A stretch of 64,000 nucleotides of DNA from Pseudoalteromonas flavipulchra NCIMB 2033 = ATCC BAA-314 (GTDB taxonomy: Bacteria; Pseudomonadota; Gammaproteobacteria; Enterobacterales; Alteromonadaceae), in assembly GCA_000814665.1 (NCBI GenBank), contig JWIH01000019.1, positions 1 through 64,000 on the forward strand. Reading direction: 5' to 3'. The notes beneath the pieces were generated by a model. The model did not search any database, was not told the DNA's origin, and was given only the letters and a program-made list of their open reading frames with translations. Position numbers and translations under genes: made by a program. This document shows, in pieces, positions 32,209 to 41,774 of the stretch. Position 1 is the first letter of the stretch, and every line of letters starts with the position of its first letter.

Positions 32209-32847
32209 GTCACAGTTAAATACTGGTACTGGTCCATCGAAAAGCTGCTGGCGGGTAAATGTTTTTGCAGGCTTCGGCCCCTGTAATGTCTGCACTGTAT
32301 GTTCGCGCTCGGCATACACTTGTTGGTAGGGATGTTGTTCGGGTTTCTCATGCCATGTGAGCGTGAGATATTTACTTTTATAAGTCCAACGCCCCCGGTA
32401 CTCAGTGCCAACCTGCAGCCAATGACCATTGGGTTTCAGCTGCAATTGGATAGAATCGTCTTTGCATTGGTGGGCAAATAATAGATCTGGCAATGCTTGA
32501 GCAGCTCTGTTTTGCACCAGATACAATCCCGCGTTATTCGGTGTATAGCGGTGCCCTTCCATATTAAATTCTGAAATTGTCAGCGTATCAAAACCTATAT
32601 TTTTCACCACATATTCGATATCCCTCAGCCATTTGTCGCCTGAAGTCATCGGTGGAATATTTAATTGTGCACTCTCATATTGTAGCGGTACGGGAAGCTC
32701 GGTAAAACGATAATGAATATCTCGCTTTTCTAAAGCTTGAACTAAGTTAGCTCTAGTACCTTCATCAAGACCGGATTCAAAGATGTGTAAAGTTTGGGTA
32801 CTACAGCCACTCAACAATAAAGTAGCAATTGCGAAAATACGTTGCAT
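32185..32847 (-). CDS. Unknown lipoprotein
   Basis: A 220-residue protein that I do not recognise. I start it at the ATG at 32847 (MQRIFAIATLLLSGCSTQ), because AAGGA sits 5 bp upstream and this yields a clean lipoprotein signal with lipobox LLSG-C. The frame extends 20 codons further, but that part is not signal-like. The mature part is mixed alpha/beta with paired cysteines near the C-terminal half (AHQCKDDS, VFNCDLQ). It is convergent with, and overlaps, the binding protein. No function is assigned. Confidence 0.75.
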   Translation of the reverse strand: MQRIFAIATLLLSGCSTQTLHIFESGLDEGTRANLVQALEKRDIHYRFTELPVPLQYESAQLNIPPMTSGDKWLRDIEYVVKNIGFDTLTISEFNMEGHRYTPNNAGLYLVQNRAAQALPDLLFAHQCKDDSIQLQLKPNGHWLQVGTEYRGRWTYKSKYLTLTWHEKPEQHPYQQVYAEREHTVQTLQGPKPAKTFTRQQLFDGPVPVFNCDLQVIFAE

Positions 32848-32936
32848 TGTCATCCTTGGTGTTACGCCTCGGTTTGAAATGCACCTTATCTGGGAAGTAC
32901 ACTTCAACCTCAGTCTTATTAAATTAATACTTCAAA

Positions 32937-33206
32937 TTAACACCTAGACAACCAATTTTCAACAGACGCTTTTGGATAGAGAATATCTTTAAACAATCGA
33001 TGCTGTTGATGACGTAGATGCCGCTCCTGACTTGGCAGCCCGGCTTGTACCTGACTATGATGCTCATTAAATCGAGAGATGACAGAAAGCTTATCCTTGG
33101 CTTGCGTGAGAGACTCATTGACATAGTGACGTACATCATCCGCGGTCATTAGATCAGTCTTATCAACGTTCATAAGCTCTTTTCTTAATGCTGTGCGAAT
33201 ACCCAT
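32937..33206 (-). CDS. Small unknown protein
   Basis: An 89-residue, highly charged protein starting MGIRTALRKELMNVDKTDLM, not recognised. The ATG at 33206 has a perfect GGAGG at correct spacing, which decides the start; the frame runs another 68 codons upstream but that part overlaps the control region and lacks a ribosome site. It is mainly helical with many Gln/His/Arg near the end (SQERHLRHQQHRLFKDIL). No signal peptide or membrane segment. It is divergent from the S4-domain gene. Confidence 0.65.
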   Translation of the reverse strand: MGIRTALRKELMNVDKTDLMTADDVRHYVNESLTQAKDKLSVISRFNEHHSQVQAGLPSQERHLRHQQHRLFKDILYPKASVENWLSRC

Positions 33207-33404
33207 CGTTGCCTCCATAAAATACTGATAAAAACAAATCGCGTGGCCGGCCTGCAAGATACACACCAAATGCTTCAATAATGTTAAAGACCCCGGATTT
33301 AACGAAAAAGTTTCGTCATTCACCGCAGTAATTTTATATACTGTCGTATAAGGCAATAAGACACTGGCTGTGTTAGGTAAATACGGCATGTTGAGGTTAT
33401 AAAA

Positions 33405-33773
33405 ATGCAAGATGGGTTTATTGAAATTGAGCTCGAAGAAGAGCCGATAGAATTGTGTAACCTTTTGAAAGTGCTCGACTTAGCAGAAACTGGCGGACAT
33501 GCTAAGTTATTGATCACTGAAGGTTATGTAGCAGTCAACGATGAAATATGTACGCAAAAACGTAAAAAGATTTATTCAGGCGATATTCTGCATTTTGATG
33601 GTGATGAATTTCATTTAACCTTAGCACCTGATGCAACGCCGCAACCGCGATCAGTCGCCACTCCACGCGCCGAAACGGCACCAATGCCGAGTAAGAAAAA
33701 ACGACAAAAGTCAGGAAAATCTTACACACAAGTGGACAAAAATACAGGCCGAAAACCCATTTCCTTTGGCTAG
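33405..33773 (+). CDS. YbcJ-like S4-domain RNA-binding protein
   Basis: A 122-residue protein. Residues ~12-72 form an S4 RNA-binding domain close to E. coli YbcJ (IELCNLLKVLDLAETGGHAK, then EGYVAVNDEICTQKRKKIYSGD). After residue ~85 there is a basic, low-complexity tail rich in Lys, Ser and Pro (SKKKRQKSGKSYTQVDKN) not found in the 70-residue YbcJ, which may add RNA affinity. GAGG lies 8 bp before the ATG. The target RNA is unknown; ribosome association is a guess. Confidence 0.88.
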   Translation: MQDGFIEIELEEEPIELCNLLKVLDLAETGGHAKLLITEGYVAVNDEICTQKRKKIYSGDILHFDGDEFHLTLAPDATPQPRSVATPRAETAPMPSKKKRQKSGKSYTQVDKNTGRKPISFG

Positions 33774-34041
33774 CAATCCCAGACGCTGACGTATTTAATT
33801 ACAAAAATGCTCACCTTTTTAGTGCACCGATGCCTCGCGAAAGTGCACTTCCCCCTTGAAAAAGTCCCCAATCAACACTAGGACTATAGCAGTACAAAAA
33901 AACGGCAAGTCTGCAACTGGTACATTCTATGCACCTTGTTTTGCATTTTTAGAACAAAACCAATTCACTTAATTGGATGCTCTACTTCCCTCTTATATAG
34001 AGCAAATCTTAAGTGCAGTTGGTATAAGGAAAGGGTCAAGC
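33774..34041. promoter_or_regulatory. Upstream region of acnA
   Basis: A 268-bp gap holding a 7-bp dyad, AGTGCAC (33821-33827) and GTGCACT (33843-33849), with no T-run after it, so it is not a clear terminator. The remainder is AT-rich leader. An upstream ATG in frame at 33973 would add 23 residues unlike aconitases. I cannot place a convincing promoter. Confidence 0.35.
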
Positions 34042-36777
34042 ATGAATAATTCATATAACACCCTGACTCAGCTTACCGTCGGCGAGCGTCAGGTCCATAT
34101 TCACTCACTTCCAGCTTTAAGCGATAGAGCAAGAAGATTACCGTTTTCGCTTAAAATTTTATTAGAAAATTTACTGCGCCATGAAGATGGCAAAAACGTG
34201 ACTGCACAAGACATCGATGCCTTACTCAACTGGAAGCCGGAAGATAAACCAAGTAAAGAAGTTGCTTTCACGCCCGCGCGCGTCGTGATGCAAGATTTTA
34301 CAGGCGTACCAGCTATCGTGGATCTTGCTGCAATGCGTGACGCTATGGCAAAACTCGGTGGCGATCCAAATAAAATCAATCCCTTATCACCCGCTGAAAT
34401 GGTCATAGACCACTCAGTACAAGTAGACGAATATGGCCACGATGGCGCCTTTGATCTTAATGCTAAGTTAGAGTACCAACGCAACAAAGAGCGCTATGAA
34501 TTTTTGCGCTGGGGGCAAGGCGCGTTTGACAATCTAAAAGTGGTGCCACCCGCAACCGGGATCGTGCACCAAGTTAACCTAGAGTATTTAGCACGTGTCG
34601 TATTCGAAAAAGAAATCGACGGTATGCCATTCGCCTACCCTGATACATTAGTGGGAACCGACTCTCATACCACAATGATCAACGGCCTTGGCATTTTAGG
34701 TTGGGGCGTAGGCGGCATTGAGGCCGAAGCCGCCATGCTTGGTCAGCCAATTTCACTGCTCATTCCTCAGGTCGTTGGTTTTAAACTGGAAGGACAGTTG
34801 CCTGAAGGCACAACCGCAACCGATCTGGTACTCACCGTGACACAAATGCTACGTGAACACGGCGTAGTGGGTAAGTTTGTCGAGTTCTTTGGCGATGGTT
34901 TAGCAGACTTACCACTTGCCGATCGTGCCACCATCGCCAACATGGCACCTGAATATGGGGCAACCTGCGGTATTTTCCCCATTGATAACGAGACCTTGGA
35001 ATATCTACGACTAACCAATCGTGATGAAGAAAAAATTGCATTAATTGAAGGTTATGCCAAGCATCAAGGCATGTGGCGAGAACCTGGAGATGAACCACTT
35101 TACACCGACGTACTGACACTAGACTTAGCGACAGTGGTTCCGAGCCTTGCAGGTCCAAAGCGCCCACAAGATAGAATTCCTCTCAATGACGCAGGCAAAA
35201 CAATTCAAGCCCATTTGGGTGAATTCCAGCATGAGCGCAGTGAAAAAAATGCCGTGTCAGATCAAGATGAAGCCCGCACTGTTGGTGAAGGCGGGACTTC
35301 TCGAGTTGATCAAGATGAGCCAGCAACGCTTGGCGTCGGTAAGGTTGCATTTAAAGATCAAGAGTTTGAATTGGTCGATGGCGCCTGTGTTATTGCCGCT
35401 ATCACAAGTTGCACAAACACCTCTAATCCAAGTGTTATTCTTGCCGCAGGCCTTGTTGCACAAAAAGCAAAGGCACTTGGCTTAAAGCCTAAGCCTTGGG
35501 TGAAAACCTCATTGGCTCCTGGCTCAAAAGTAGTTACCGATTACCTAAAACAAGCTGACCTATTGGAACCACTTGCTGAACTAGGTTTTGATTTAGTGGG
35601 CTATGGCTGTACGACTTGTATCGGCAACTCAGGCCCTTTACCAAAAGAAATTAACGAAGCCATCGTTAAACATCAGCTGGTTGTCAGTTCCATCTTATCA
35701 GGAAACCGCAACTTTGAGGGGCGGATCCACCAAGATGTAAAAATGAACTTCCTCGCCTCGCCGCCACTTGTCGTTGCGTATGCGCTTGCAGGTCGCACTG
35801 ATATCGATGTCTACAATGAGCCATTGTGTCAAACTGATGACGGCCAAGATGTGTTCTTAAAAGACATTTGGCCATCGGTCTCTGAAGTCAGTGAACTTGT
35901 GTCTCAGACAGTCACACAAGCCATGTTTGAGAAGAACTATGCAGACGTTTACCAAGGCGACCAACATTGGCAACAAATCGCGGTAAATCAGAGTGAACGC
36001 TATGATTGGCAAGATAGCTCTACTTATATTCGAAAAGCTCCTTTCTTTGATAATATGAGTAAAGAGCCACCAGGGATCCCAAGCATCAAAGGCGCACGCT
36101 GTCTCGCTAAACTGGGCGACTCAGTGACGACTGACCACATTTCTCCAGCAGGTAATATTAAAGCTTCGGCACCAGCTGGGGAGTATTTACAAGCGCAAGG
36201 AGTGAAACAAGCTGATTTTAACTCTTATGGTTCACGTCGTGGTAACCATGAAGTCATGATGCGAGGTACGTTTGCAAACGTACGCTTACGCAATCAATTG
36301 GCTCCGGGTACCGAAGGTGGTATTACTCGCCTATTACCAGAGGGCGAACTTATGAGTATTTTCGATGCGGCAGAGCAATACCAACAGCGCAATACGCCAC
36401 TCGTTGTACTCGCGGGCAGTGAGTACGGCACGGGTTCATCACGAGACTGGGCTGCTAAAGGGTCTTTACTACTTGGGATTAAGGCCGTACTTGCTAAAAG
36501 CTACGAACGTATTCACCGTTCTAACCTCATCGGCATGGGGGTATTACCGCTACAATTTAAACCAAATGATGGCCACGAAGAGCTGGGATTAACTGGCGAA
36601 GAAGAGTTTGAAATTGAAGGGATATACGACACATCAACCGAAGTGATAGTCACGGCAACAAATGCAGATGGCAAAGAAATCAAGTTTTCGGCGGATATCC
36701 GGATCGATACCCCTAAAGAGTGGGAGTACTACCAACACGGCGGTATTTTGCAGTATGTATTGAGGCAAATGTTATAG
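34042..36777 (+). CDS. acnA: Aconitate hydratase A
   Basis: Iron-sulfur enzyme interconverting citrate and isocitrate in the TCA cycle; the apo-form of this IRP1-like class can bind mRNA. I use the ATG at 34042 (911 residues, [20 protein letters not shown]). Cluster cysteines lie in SCTNTSNPS and [13 protein letters not shown]. Active-site segments [38 protein letters not shown] and [16 protein letters not shown] are complete. Relative to E. coli AcnA (891) the extra length is largely an acidic linker just before the cluster domain (about residues 400-430, rich in Asp, Glu and Gly). Confidence 0.97.
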   Translation: MNNSYNTLTQLTVGERQVHIHSLPALSDRARRLPFSLKILLENLLRHEDGKNVTAQDIDALLNWKPEDKPSKEVAFTPARVVMQDFTGVPAIVDLAAMRDAMAKLGGDPNKINPLSPAEMVIDHSVQVDEYGHDGAFDLNAKLEYQRNKERYEFLRWGQGAFDNLKVVPPATGIVHQVNLEYLARVVFEKEIDGMPFAYPDTLVGTDSHTTMINGLGILGWGVGGIEAEAAMLGQPISLLIPQVVGFKLEGQLPEGTTATDLVLTVTQMLREHGVVGKFVEFFGDGLADLPLADRATIANMAPEYGATCGIFPIDNETLEYLRLTNRDEEKIALIEGYAKHQGMWREPGDEPLYTDVLTLDLATVVPSLAGPKRPQDRIPLNDAGKTIQAHLGEFQHERSEKNAVSDQDEARTVGEGGTSRVDQDEPATLGVGKVAFKDQEFELVDGACVIAAITSCTNTSNPSVILAAGLVAQKAKALGLKPKPWVKTSLAPGSKVVTDYLKQADLLEPLAELGFDLVGYGCTTCIGNSGPLPKEINEAIVKHQLVVSSILSGNRNFEGRIHQDVKMNFLASPPLVVAYALAGRTDIDVYNEPLCQTDDGQDVFLKDIWPSVSEVSELVSQTVTQAMFEKNYADVYQGDQHWQQIAVNQSERYDWQDSSTYIRKAPFFDNMSKEPPGIPSIKGARCLAKLGDSVTTDHISPAGNIKASAPAGEYLQAQGVKQADFNSYGSRRGNHEVMMRGTFANVRLRNQLAPGTEGGITRLLPEGELMSIFDAAEQYQQRNTPLVVLAGSEYGTGSSRDWAAKGSLLLGIKAVLAKSYERIHRSNLIGMGVLPLQFKPNDGHEELGLTGEEEFEIEGIYDTSTEVIVTATNADGKEIKFSADIRIDTPKEWEYYQHGGILQYVLRQML

Positions 36778-36802
36778 GTCTCTTTTGGTAATACTTTAAT
36801 GG

Positions 36803-36828
36803 AAAAGACGGCACCGGCCGTCTTTTTT
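36803..36828. terminator. Bidirectional terminator acnA / outer-membrane protein
   Basis: AAAAGACGGC-accg-GCCGTCTTTT is a 10-bp perfect stem with T-runs on both strands. It lies 26 bp after acnA and overlaps the last two bases of the convergent outer-membrane protein gene. Confidence 0.85.
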
Positions 36829-37588
36829 AAAACCTGCGAGTGTAAATCAGCGTAATGGTATTGATACCACCATCATCAAACGCACTGCCAATACCAAACT
36901 TCAGCGCCGATTGTGAACTAAACCAATAATCGGTCTGTAATTCCACTACGGATTGGTCAAAATCATCTTCACGCAATCGAGCTGATACAGACACTTGCCA
37001 GTCCTTAGCCAAATAATAACCGGCATGGATCTGCCAAAAGTCGATATCTGCTGCGACTTTTTGCATTTTTACATCCCATCCAACGCCATTATCAATCTCT
37101 GTATAACGAAAAAATGGCGCTATTGCCGTTTCTGTATCTCGTTCATCCACTCCGTAGTTATCAAATTCTGAGCGCTCACTGATGAACGTAACCCCAAGCT
37201 GCATGTTCTCACTAACAAAACGTCCCACTTGTACCAGCGCTATCGTATCTCGCGTCGCAGTAAAAAGTGCAGAGTCATCTCTAAATTGAGTTACATCTAC
37301 AGCAACTCGCCAGTCTCGTCCAATAAAGAATTCCGCATCAGCTTGGTAAAGATGCCAATCATCATTTTTAAAACCACCTACAGAGAAGTTGTTACTCTTT
37401 TGCAGGTACCCCTGTAAACCATAGGCTGTGCCATCATTCTTTAACTCAGTAAGATAGTGTCGATACTGAACACCTAAGAATCCATCCTCAATCTCTAAAA
37501 ACTCTCCGAAGCCAACACTTACTTCGTGAGAGTTAGCTATACTGAAGCCTGAATAAAATAACAGTCCTATCAGCGATAATGCTTTCAT
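36827..37588 (-). CDS. Putative outer-membrane beta-barrel protein
   Basis: A 253-residue exported protein. The signal peptide is MKALSLIGLLFYSGFSIANS. The mature chain is a run of alternating amphipathic strands (LGVQYRHYL, YGLQGYLQ, WRVAVDVTQF, WQVSVSARLRE, NTITLIYTRRF) and ends in phenylalanine, the usual C-terminal residue for BAM-assembled barrels. The strand count suggests a small 10-12 stranded barrel. Ligand unknown. It is monocistronic, between acnA and a thioesterase. Confidence 0.72.
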   Translation of the reverse strand: MKALSLIGLLFYSGFSIANSHEVSVGFGEFLEIEDGFLGVQYRHYLTELKNDGTAYGLQGYLQKSNNFSVGGFKNDDWHLYQADAEFFIGRDWRVAVDVTQFRDDSALFTATRDTIALVQVGRFVSENMQLGVTFISERSEFDNYGVDERDTETAIAPFFRYTEIDNGVGWDVKMQKVAADIDFWQIHAGYYLAKDWQVSVSARLREDDFDQSVVELQTDYWFSSQSALKFGIGSAFDDGGINTITLIYTRRF

Positions 37589-37683
37589 ACTTTCCCCTTT
37601 ATGTTAATGAAACGATTGTAACTATGAAAAAAAATCGCCATAGTAAAAAAATGTAAGCATATGTATTCAAAAGAGAGACAAGT

Positions 37684-38121
37684 ATGGCAATCTGGTTCAA
37701 ACCCGTAAGTGTAGAGTTATGCAAAAAGCTGGAAGATGGCATGACGGGTAAAGGTACGCTCATGAAAACGTTAGGAATAGAAATCAGCGAGGTGGGTGAC
37801 GATTACTTGGTTGCGACTATGCCTGCCATTCCTGAGCACCATAATCCCATGGGTATGGTCCATGGCGGCGCAAACGTTGCTTTAGCGGAAACCGTTGCTA
37901 GTTACGCAGCAAACTTTGTTGTAGATACTGAACAATTCTACTGTGTTGGGCAAGAGATCAATGCTAATCACTTAAAAGCATCAAGAACAGGCATACTCAC
38001 AGCCATTGCTAAGCCTGTACATCTCGGTAAACGTTCATCTGTTTGGGAGATCCGCATCACTAACAGTCGCAATGAACTATGCTGCATTTCCAGAATGACC
38101 GCCGCCGTAGTATCACGCTAA
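37684..38121 (+). CDS. Hotdog-fold acyl-CoA thioesterase (MenI/YdiI type)
   Basis: A 145-residue enzyme of the PaaI/YdiI group that hydrolyses aromatic or acyl-CoA thioesters. Family landmarks are NPMGMVHGGANVALAE, with the catalytic glutamate at the end of that stretch, VGQEINANHLKASRTG, KPVHLGKRSSVW and LCCISRMT. It closely resembles E. coli MenI/YdiI, which acts on DHNA-CoA in menaquinone synthesis. No other men genes are in the window, so the physiological substrate is open. Confidence 0.85.
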   Translation: MAIWFKPVSVELCKKLEDGMTGKGTLMKTLGIEISEVGDDYLVATMPAIPEHHNPMGMVHGGANVALAETVASYAANFVVDTEQFYCVGQEINANHLKASRTGILTAIAKPVHLGKRSSVWEIRITNSRNELCCISRMTAAVVSR

Positions 38122-38154
38122 AACTTGATCTATCACAACTATAAAAAACCAAAC

Positions 38155-38194
38155 CCACCTCATTATTATTGCAACACACAAAATAGTGAGGTGG
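38155..38194 (+). promoter_or_regulatory. Hairpin that would mask the ribosome site of the next gene
   Basis: CCACCTCA (38155-38162) is exactly complementary to TGAGGTGG (38187-38194), which is the Shine-Dalgarno sequence of the small membrane protein starting at 38199. The two arms are 24 nt apart. If the leader is transcribed, this 8-bp stem would hide the ribosome site. It may be a translational control element or chance complementarity. Confidence 0.4.
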
Positions 38195-38198
38195 TACT

Positions 38199-38417
38199 GT
38201 GTCAACTCAAAAGCTTTGGCCTCTGCATATGCTCATTGTGGTGGGATTGATTTTAATTTTCACAGGCCACACCATGTTAACGAGCGACTGGCTGAATGAT
38301 CTTGGTCCGAGCGGTTTTATAATTGGTGCGAGCTGTGTCGCGCTCGGCCTTATTTGTTCTTTACCAACTAAAATATATCTGACCATTTTGTTAATGCGTC
38401 GAGAGCACCGAGATTAG
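38199..38417 (+). CDS. Small two-helix membrane protein
   Basis: A 72-residue protein with two hydrophobic segments (about 8-27, PLHMLIVVGLILIFTGHTML, and 38-56, FIIGASCVALGLICSLPTK) and a basic C-terminus. The start is a GTG with GAGGTGG just upstream. I do not recognise a family. It lies alone between the thioesterase and a flavin oxidoreductase on the same strand. The leader can pair with its ribosome site. Confidence 0.6.
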   Translation: MSTQKLWPLHMLIVVGLILIFTGHTMLTSDWLNDLGPSGFIIGASCVALGLICSLPTKIYLTILLMRREHRD

Positions 38418-38488
38418 CGTATACCAGCTTGATATTGGGTTGATTTTACTGCACCCTGAGCGTCTAGGTTTATGAAGGTACTTAGTTT

Positions 38489-39574
38489 GTGGAAAAGGTC
38501 GACACCCTAATTATTGGCGCTGGCGTTGTAGGCTTAGCGATAGCAGCAAAGCTCAGCCAGAGCCGCAGCGTAATTGTTATCGATAAAGAATCTCGTGTAG
38601 GTGAGCATACGAGTAGCCGTAATAGTGAAGTGATCCATGCCGGCATTTACTACCCTTATGGTAGCTTAAAGCACCAGCTCTGCGTGCGAGGAAAAACACT
38701 CCTTTACACACACTGTGAACAGCTAAACATCCCCTTTCAGCGAATCGGTAAATTCATTGTTGCGACAACCGAAGAGGAAGTGCAAAGCTTAGAACAAATA
38801 AAGACGCGTGCCCATGCTAACTCTGTCACGGATATTGACTTTGCTTCATCCAAGACTATCAAGCAACAGCTCAGCTATTTGAAAATACATAGCGCACTAT
38901 TCTCTCCCTCCACCGGTATTGTAGACAGCCACCAATTTATGCTGTCACTCATCGCTGAGATTGAAAGTAATGGGGGGATTGTTGCGACGCAAAGTGAGTT
39001 TATGCACGCACAGCAATTAGGCAGTGATTTTATTGTTGCGTTGCGCTGCGATGGCGAGCAGTTCGAAATGAGCTGTAGCCAGCTGATAAACAGCGCTGGG
39101 CTGAACGCCCCCGATGTACTCAATAAAATTACCGGTGATAGCGACAAAGCCATCGCCTATTATTGTCGCGGCCGTTACTATCGCTATCAAGGTAAGCACC
39201 CTTTTCAACAGCTCATCTACCCTCTACCTAACACCCATGGATTGGGCGTACACGCGACATTGGATTTAGCTGGGCAACTCAAGTTTGGCCCTGATACCGA
39301 CTATATTGAAAACATAGATTATCAGTTTGATGACTCCCAAAAAGCGCGCTTTGTCACCGCAATAAAGCGATACTGGCCAGCTCTGGATGAGAATAGACTG
39401 ACAGCGGATTACACTGGGATAAGACCTAAATTAAGCAAAGAAAAGCAAAGTGACTTTGTAATTCAGTTCGAGGCAACCCATGGAATATCAGGCTTTGTTA
39501 ACTTAATGGCGATTGAGTCACCGGGATTGACCGCAAGTCTCGCCATTGCAGAATATATTGAACAACGACTTTAG
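38489..39574 (+). CDS. FAD-dependent oxidoreductase, L-2-hydroxyglutarate dehydrogenase-like
   Basis: A 361-residue flavoprotein of the DAO/L2HGDH group. The N-terminal FAD dinucleotide motif is LIIGAGVVGLAIAAKLSQ (residues ~7-24), and the family-specific HTSSRNSEVIHAGIYYPYGS lies at 41-60. The C-terminal GISGFVNLMAIESPGLTAS closes the flavin site. L-2-hydroxyglutarate is the best guess for the substrate, but related oxidases act on other alpha-hydroxy acids. The start is a GTG. It overlaps the convergent DUF4124 gene by 4 bp. Confidence 0.85.
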   Translation: MEKVDTLIIGAGVVGLAIAAKLSQSRSVIVIDKESRVGEHTSSRNSEVIHAGIYYPYGSLKHQLCVRGKTLLYTHCEQLNIPFQRIGKFIVATTEEEVQSLEQIKTRAHANSVTDIDFASSKTIKQQLSYLKIHSALFSPSTGIVDSHQFMLSLIAEIESNGGIVATQSEFMHAQQLGSDFIVALRCDGEQFEMSCSQLINSAGLNAPDVLNKITGDSDKAIAYYCRGRYYRYQGKHPFQQLIYPLPNTHGLGVHATLDLAGQLKFGPDTDYIENIDYQFDDSQKARFVTAIKRYWPALDENRLTADYTGIRPKLSKEKQSDFVIQFEATHGISGFVNLMAIESPGLTASLAIAEYIEQRL

Positions 39575-40110
39575 CGCTGGTTTTCCTCCAGTGCCTTTTC
39601 AAGCTGTTTCGTTCTATCATCCATCAGCTGCTGAATGTTTTTCGCATCTTCCATCACCTGTTTTACCGCTTTTGGATTTAATGCCGTTGGTAATGCCGAA
39701 GCAGCTTCTTTACTTACGGCTTGCTCTGGCTGTTTATTCAGAATGCTTGTGTCTTCGGCTGCTATCACGGTAATTTTGCGCTCGTCTAATTGATAGTGCT
39801 GCGACTCGCCGTTTGGATTGGGTTTATCAGAGTAATGCCATTGTCCTTTGGCGTCCTGCCAACGATACACTTGCACCCCAGATGTAGATTGCTGAGTGTC
39901 GTCACTCACAAGCTCCTTCGTGTGGGTTTTCACTTTATCAAGCGCTGTCACACCTTGAACCGTTAATTCTGTTACCTGCTGCTCAACCTTGTTGGTCAAC
40001 GAATTTACATTTAACCATGGCTTGCCATCAGGACGCTTCAATACAAACAAACTGGCTAACGCCACCAGCATTATCATAATCATCAAGTAACTTGCGGCTT
40101 TCATCTTCAT
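39571..40110 (-). CDS. DUF4124 domain membrane-anchored protein
   Basis: A 179-residue protein. I start it at the ATG at 40110 (MKMKAASYLMIMIMLVALAS) with AAGGA upstream; eight more codons would overlap the upstream gene. An N-terminal membrane anchor (~6-26) is followed by a helical linker and a DUF4124 segment (VYRWQDAKGQWHYSDKPNP, ~90-108). The C-terminus is coiled and charged (AKNIQQLMDDRTKQLEKALE). DUF4124 proteins are periplasmic and of unknown function. It follows the binding-like protein by 13 bp, probably in one transcript. Confidence 0.82.
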   Translation of the reverse strand: MKMKAASYLMIMIMLVALASLFVLKRPDGKPWLNVNSLTNKVEQQVTELTVQGVTALDKVKTHTKELVSDDTQQSTSGVQVYRWQDAKGQWHYSDKPNPNGESQHYQLDERKITVIAAEDTSILNKQPEQAVSKEAASALPTALNPKAVKQVMEDAKNIQQLMDDRTKQLEKALEENQR

Positions 40111-40123
40111 ACTCTGACTTTCC

Positions 40124-40885
40124 TTAGAGCCCATACTTTAACAGTATCTGCTTAAATTGCTCCGTTTTTTTAAAGTCAGCATAAAAGTGATTGAAGTCAT
40201 CACACAATTTTTTCGCTCTTTGAGTGCGACCAAACTGCAATTGTAACGGCGCCACATCCGAAACGCCGCGCACGCTGATAGTACTTTTTAATACTGGATA
40301 TTTCAGCTGTAACCAACGTAGTGTTGGTTCGCCAACAATAGAAAAAGCGAGACTTTTGTCACTTCCGCCTGCAAGCACGGATAAGATATCAAACTCTGAG
40401 TAGTAGTCTTTGCGCTGCAGCAAATTACTGTCAAAATACGGCTCTAACTGAGGATAGGTGTAACCAAATCGACCTAAAAATAGATGCTCATTTAAGCCGT
40501 TGACATCAAATTGTTCAGCCTGCTTGTGTGTAACAAAGACATCTTCAATTGTGTAAATTGGCGCGCTCCAACACATTTGCATTGTGCCACGATACCAATG
40601 TTCAGACTCCATCCGCACATCAACATTTCCTCGCTCGATTTCTACAGACGAACGCTTTTCTGGATACACAGGGTAATTTGGTTGGTAATGATATTGTGCT
40701 GCAAACAGCTCGAAAATATCGATAAGCACACCCTGCTCTTGGGCATGTTCGATAATAAAGGGAGGATAATACTGCACTGCAAAGTTGATAAACGTTTTGC
40801 TTTCTTCCGCGGTTTTAGCGTAGCCAGCAAGAGACAAGGTACAACAAAGTAGCAATAATAACATCGTCTTTGGAAAGTAGATCAA
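40124..40885 (-). CDS. Family 3-like periplasmic solute-binding protein
   Basis: An exported protein resembling family 3 (amino-acid type) solute-binding proteins (FAVQYYPPFIIEHAQEQGVL, IDIFELFAAQYHYQPNY and the closing GEPTLRWLQLKYP). I start it at a TTG at 40885 because GGAGG lies 5 bp upstream and the result, MIYFPKTMLLLLLCCTLSLA, is a good signal peptide (254 residues); an ATG at 40864 is an alternative with no ribosome site. No transporter genes adjoin, as is common for the many orphan members in marine gammaproteobacteria. Ligand unknown. Confidence 0.78.
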   Translation of the reverse strand: MIYFPKTMLLLLLCCTLSLAGYAKTAEESKTFINFAVQYYPPFIIEHAQEQGVLIDIFELFAAQYHYQPNYPVYPEKRSSVEIERGNVDVRMESEHWYRGTMQMCWSAPIYTIEDVFVTHKQAEQFDVNGLNEHLFLGRFGYTYPQLEPYFDSNLLQRKDYYSEFDILSVLAGGSDKSLAFSIVGEPTLRWLQLKYPVLKSTISVRGVSDVAPLQLQFGRTQRAKKLCDDFNHFYADFKKTEQFKQILLKYGL

Positions 40886-40995
40886 AGCCACCTCCAAGAC
40901 CTTGAACAAATAATAGACTAAGTATGACCGATCGCTGGGAATTTCCAAGTCAAAAAACCAGCCACACTCAAATCTACTAAATATACGTTGCGGAT

Positions 40996-41736
40996 CTAAA
41001 TACCATCACCATCAATATGCAACCCACACTCACGATTTAGACCGAAGAAACGTGTTTCTTCCTCTGTCATGCCAGGTTCAAGCTTACGAGTAGTGTGAAC
41101 ATCCCCCATAGAAACATAGCCTTGCTCCCAGAGCGGGTGATAAGGCAAATCAAACTTTGTAAGATATTGATAAACATCACGATTATGCCAGTCAATAATA
41201 GGGTAAAACTTGACCGTGCCGCGACTGAGCTCAACGATTGGCTTATCCGCACGCGTTGAAGACTGTTGGCGACGTAAGCCACTGAACCAAGTGCCTGCGC
41301 TAAGTTCACGTAACGCTTGAGTCATCGGCTCAACTTTGTTTAGGGTATTGTATTTTTTAATCCCTTCTTCGCCTTGCTCCCATAACTTACCATACACCGC
41401 CTCTTGCCAAGCAGGACTCTGCTTAGCACGGTATATCTTAAGATTGAGTGCCAAACGCTCTGACAGTGATTCTATAAATTGATACGTCTCAGGAAACAAA
41501 TAGCCCGTATCAGTAAGTACCACGGGAATATCAGGCTGCTGCTGAGTCAAAAGATGTAACATAACCGCAGCTTGAATACCGAAACTAGAAGACAAAAAGT
41601 GAGTATCCGGTAAGTTTTCCAGTGCCCAAGCCACTCTCTGCTCGGCAGTTTTATCACTCAGTAGGGCATTAGCATCCGCAAGTAGCATCTGCTGAGTTGC
41701 ACTGTCCAGAGTCAATATTTGCTTAAAATCACTCAT
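40996..41736 (-). CDS. cysH: Phosphoadenylylsulfate reductase
   Basis: CysH reduces PAPS to sulfite and PAP using thioredoxin. It has 246 residues from the ATG at 41736 (MSDFKQIL); an ATG four codons earlier lies almost inside an intercistronic hairpin. Landmarks: [44 protein letters not shown] and the catalytic-cysteine motif RECGLH at the C-terminus. It lacks the extra Cys pairs of APS reductases, so PAPS is the substrate, which agrees with cysC being present. It is last in cysJ-cysI-cysH. Confidence 0.96.
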   Translation of the reverse strand: MSDFKQILTLDSATQQMLLADANALLSDKTAEQRVAWALENLPDTHFLSSSFGIQAAVMLHLLTQQQPDIPVVLTDTGYLFPETYQFIESLSERLALNLKIYRAKQSPAWQEAVYGKLWEQGEEGIKKYNTLNKVEPMTQALRELSAGTWFSGLRRQQSSTRADKPIVELSRGTVKFYPIIDWHNRDVYQYLTKFDLPYHPLWEQGYVSMGDVHTTRKLEPGMTEEETRFFGLNRECGLHIDGDGI

Positions 41737-41749
41737 TTTCTCATCCAAT

Positions 41750-41766
41750 GGGCAGCGTAGCTGCCC
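41750..41766 (-). other. Intercistronic hairpin cysI-cysH
   Basis: GGGCAGC-gta-GCTGCCC is a 7-bp perfect stem with a 3-nt loop in the 38-bp gap between cysI and cysH, with no T-run. It may protect or process the mRNA or tune cysH translation, since it ends just before the first possible ATG. Confidence 0.5.
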
Positions 41767-41774
41767 GTTCTAAA

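Noticed and set aside
33207..33410. Longer form of the small protein at 32937
   Set aside because: The extra 68 codons lack a ribosome site and occupy the divergent promoter region; GGAGG precedes the ATG at 33206.
33973..34041. 23-residue N-terminal extension of AcnA
   Set aside because: It is unlike known aconitases, and the sequence before 33973 has no ribosome site.
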